Shown here piece by piece: positions 12,211 through 14,198 of a stretch of DNA of 14,198 nt (position 1 is the stretch's first letter; each line of letters opens with the position of its first letter). Below the pieces are notes generated by a model. The model was not told the origin of the DNA and did not search any database. It saw nothing but the letters and a program-made list of their open reading frames with translations. The DNA is from Actinomycetes bacterium (GTDB lineage: Bacteria; Actinomycetota; Acidimicrobiia; Acidimicrobiales; UBA8190). The stretch is taken from NCBI GenBank assembly GCA_021798135.1, contig JAJZYI010000043.1:1-14198 (forward strand). Direction: 5' to 3'. The translations under genes were made by a program, and so were the position numbers.

Positions 12211-14063
12211 TGGCCGCCGACCGCATCGTCGTGATGGGAGTGGCGGGCTCGGCGAAGTCGACCGTAGGCCTGGAGCTCGCCAGGCGCCGGGGCGCCGAGT
12301 TCGTCGACGGGGACCGGCTCCACCCGGCGGCCAACATCGCCAAGATGTCGGGCGGCGTCCCGCTCACCGACGAGGACCGCTGGCCGTGGCTGGCCGCGGT
12401 CCGGCGCACGCTGCGGTCCTCGGACGCGGTCGTCGTGGCCTGCTCGGCGCTGCGCCGCTCCTACCGCGACGCGCTGCGGGGGGCGGCGGGGGTGCGCTTC
12501 GTCCACCTGGTGGTCGGCGCCGACGAGGCGAGGCACCGGCTCGAGCGGCGCCCCGGGCACTTCATGCAGGCCGGCATGGTCGAGGGCCAGTTCGCCGCGC
12601 TGGAGCCGCCAGCCGCCGAGGAGACCGACGTCGCCGTCGTCGACGGCACCGGCACCCCGGCGCAGGTGGTGGCGCGCGCCCAGGCCGCGATCGACGCGAC
12701 GCGGCCCGGCACGGCCGTGGCGCCGATCCTCGCCGAGGGCGCCGCCGACCGGCTCCTCGCGCCGGACGAGGTGGACGGGCTCGTCGAGGAGGTGGTGCGG
12801 AGGGAGCTGCTCGGCACCGGAGCCCGCAGGATCCTCGTGGTCCCGCCCGACGCCACCCGCGGCCACTCCGGGGCGGGCCACGTCACCGGCGCCGTGTGCG
12901 CGCAGCTGTCGGCGGCGGGCTGCGACGTGGCCGTGCTGCCGGCCACCGGCACGCACGCGGCGATGGACGCCGGCGAGGCCGGACGGCTCTTCGAGGGTCG
13001 CGTGCCGTTCCCGAGCGTGCGCGCCCACAGCTGGCGGCGGGGCCTGGTGGCTCCCGGGGCGATCTCGGCCGCCGAGGTGGCGGCGGTCTCGGCCGGCCGG
13101 ATGGCCGACCCCGTCCCGGTGGAGGTCGACGCCGCCCTCTTCGACGGTTGGGACGCCGTCGTGTCGGTGGGCCAGGTGCTCCCCCACGAGGTCGTCGGCA
13201 TGTCGAACTTCACCAAGAACCTCGTCGTCGGCCTGGGCGGGGCGGCCACGATCAACGCCAGCCACCTGCTGGGCGCCCTGTGCGGCATCGAGGAGGTGAT
13301 GGGTCGCACCTTCACGCCGGTGCGCGACGTGGTCGACGCCGCCTTCGACCGCTTCCTCGCCCATCGCCTGCAGGTGCTGTGGCTCCTGACGGTGATGGAG
13401 AGCACGCCCGGCGGCGTCGTCCAGCGCGGCCTGTTCGCCGGGCGCGGCGGGTCGGGCGACACGGGCGGCGCCGCCTTCCGGGCCGCCGCGGCACTCGCCG
13501 CTCGCGCCGACGTGGTGCGGGTGCCCGAGCCGCTCGACCGCGTCTCGTGCTGGCTGGCGCCCGACGAGTTCCGCTCCACGTGGCTCGGCAACAAGGCCGT
13601 GTACCGCACCCGGATGGCGCTCGCCGACGGCGGGGAGCTCGTCGTCCTGGCGCCGGGGGTGACGCGCTTCGGCGAGGACGCCGAGCTCGACGCGCTGATC
13701 CGGCGCCACGGCTACCGGGGCACGCCGGCGGTGCTCGACGCCGTCGCCCGCGACCGGGACCTGGCCCGGAACCTGGGGGCCGCAGCCCACCTGGTGCACG
13801 GCAGCTCCGAGGGTCGCTTCCGGATCGTCTACTGCACCGATCCCGCCTCCGGCGGGCTCAGCCGCCGGGAGGTCGAGGGCGTCGGCTACGAGTGGCGCCC
13901 CCTCGGCCCCGAGCTCGAGCGGCTCGGCGTCGACGCCGCCAGCCCCACCGGCCCGCGCACCGATCGCGGCCACCGGCCGTTCCACCACGTTGCGCAGCCC
14001 GGGCTCGGGCTGTGGACGTCGCGCCCCCTGCAGGCGTCGGCGGGGCGGCCCCCGACCCGTTGA
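12210..14063 (+). CDS. gntK: Gluconokinase fused to LarA-like nickel-pincer racemase/epimerase
   Basis: 617 residues with two enzymes. Residues 4-165 are a GntK-type gluconokinase (gluconate + ATP to 6-phosphogluconate): P-loop GVAGSAKST (10-18, with Ala15 where Gly is usual), GDRLHPAANIAKMSGG, PLTDEDRWPWL, CSALRRSYRDALR and GHFMQAGMVEGQFAALE. Residues about 185-570 are a LarA homologue (DUF2088/LarA family; nickel-pincer-nucleotide enzymes that racemise or epimerise 2-hydroxyacids): D-A-T-R at 214-217, GTH with His249, then His326, Lys336 and His352, with the same 10- and 16-residue spacings as His174/Lys184/His200 of lactate racemase. The lactate racemase Gln/Lys (295/298) region is replaced by LGNKAVYRTRM. 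LarA homologues with D-gluconate 2-epimerase activity are known, so the domain may turn mannonate into gluconate for the fused kinase. ATG 12210 overlaps the uxaC stop by one base. Confidence 0.9.
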   Translation: MAADRIVVMGVAGSAKSTVGLELARRRGAEFVDGDRLHPAANIAKMSGGVPLTDEDRWPWLAAVRRTLRSSDAVVVACSALRRSYRDALRGAAGVRFVHLVVGADEARHRLERRPGHFMQAGMVEGQFAALEPPAAEETDVAVVDGTGTPAQVVARAQAAIDATRPGTAVAPILAEGAADRLLAPDEVDGLVEEVVRRELLGTGARRILVVPPDATRGHSGAGHVTGAVCAQLSAAGCDVAVLPATGTHAAMDAGEAGRLFEGRVPFPSVRAHSWRRGLVAPGAISAAEVAAVSAGRMADPVPVEVDAALFDGWDAVVSVGQVLPHEVVGMSNFTKNLVVGLGGAATINASHLLGALCGIEEVMGRTFTPVRDVVDAAFDRFLAHRLQVLWLLTVMESTPGGVVQRGLFAGRGGSGDTGGAAFRAAAALAARADVVRVPEPLDRVSCWLAPDEFRSTWLGNKAVYRTRMALADGGELVVLAPGVTRFGEDAELDALIRRHGYRGTPAVLDAVARDRDLARNLGAAAHLVHGSSEGRFRIVYCTDPASGGLSRREVEGVGYEWRPLGPELERLGVDAASPTGPRTDRGHRPFHHVAQPGLGLWTSRPLQASAGRPPTR

Positions 14064-14071
14064 GGCTGGTG

Positions 14072-14117
14072 CCACCCGGGTGGGCGGCGCCGTGGGTGAC
14101 CGGCCGGCGCCGGCCGG
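14072..14117. terminator. Palindromes after the operon, possible terminator
   Basis: A 12-bp perfect palindrome CCACCCGGGTGG (14072-14083) and an 18-bp perfect palindrome CCGGCCGGCGCCGGCCGG (14100-14117), between the operon stop and the convergent reading frame at the right edge. No T-tract. Confidence 0.4.
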
Positions 14118-14137
14118 GCCGCCGCGCCCGTCCGCGC

Positions 14138-14198
14138 TCAGCGCCCGTCGATGGCGCGCCCGACGGCTGCCACCAGGGCCTGGCCGGTGAGCGCCACG
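14138..14198 (-). CDS. C-terminal end of an unidentified gene (partial)
   Basis: The minus-strand frame entering the window reads VALTGQALVAAVGRAIDGR then TGA at 14140-14138, with G/C-ending codons and a balanced amphipathic composition typical of a real C-terminus. Too short to identify. It would be convergent with the operon. Confidence 0.4.
   Translation of the reverse strand, partial: VALTGQALVAAVGRAIDGR

Noticed and set aside
12209..12250. Sequencing artefact joining separate gntK and larA genes
   Set aside because: The junction region (about residues 165-185) is in frame with normal codon use and no stop or alternative start overlap, so a true fusion is the simpler reading; it still deserves checking in relatives.
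12087..14075. 662-codon minus-strand frame opposite the kinase-epimerase gene
   Set aside because: His/Arg/Gly-rich antisense shadow without motifs, while the plus strand has two recognisable enzyme domains.

Overview
The window is a piece of a very GC-rich bacterial chromosome. Codons end almost always in G or C, several genes appear leaderless with TAnnnT -10 boxes 6-7 nt before the start codon, and hairpins lack U-tracts. With the gene content (TldE, class-2 lipase lipoprotein, PIN/AbrB and PIN/RHH modules) this points to Actinomycetota; a deep lineage such as Acidimicrobiia is possible but is only inference.

Layout. (1) 1-2416: the 3' part of a tldE/pmbA-like gene and a secreted lipoprotein lipase, both on +. 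(2) 2417-3698: a convergent spacer with two strong hairpins and a 62-bp tandem repeat, then a minus-strand gene of unknown function with a low-complexity tail. (3) 3750-7880: an accessory island at tRNA-Arg(ACG). The 3' half of the tRNA plus 14-16 nt of flank is repeated about 1.04 kb downstream, and the two copies bracket a HigBA-type toxin-antitoxin pair and nothing else. Next come vapBC, a DUF4160/DUF2442 pair whose first gene has an in-frame stop, a second vapBC, and a collapsed IS21-like element with both inverted ends. All these modules lie on the minus strand. (4) 8086-9388: a minus-strand lipoprotein with an OB-fold-like domain and a probable remnant of a PTS EIIA-Man protein. (5) 9441-9620: nine exact-length 20-bp tandem repeats. 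(6) 9890-14063: a tightly coupled three-gene sugar-acid operon. (7) The 3' end of a probable minus-strand gene at the right edge.

The most interesting part is the operon. An SDR with the signature of D-mannonate oxidoreductase (fructuronate reductase) and a glucuronate isomerase (UxaC) are followed by one 617-aa protein that fuses a gluconokinase to a LarA-like nickel-pincer racemase/epimerase. The LarA His-Lys-His residues are kept with exact spacing. No mannonate dehydratase (UxuA) or KDG kinase is present in the window. The gene set suggests a bypass: glucuronate -> fructuronate -> mannonate -> (2-epimerisation by the LarA domain) -> gluconate -> 6-phosphogluconate, with the last two steps on one polypeptide. 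Start and stop codons of the three genes overlap by one base (TGATG), which supports coupled translation.
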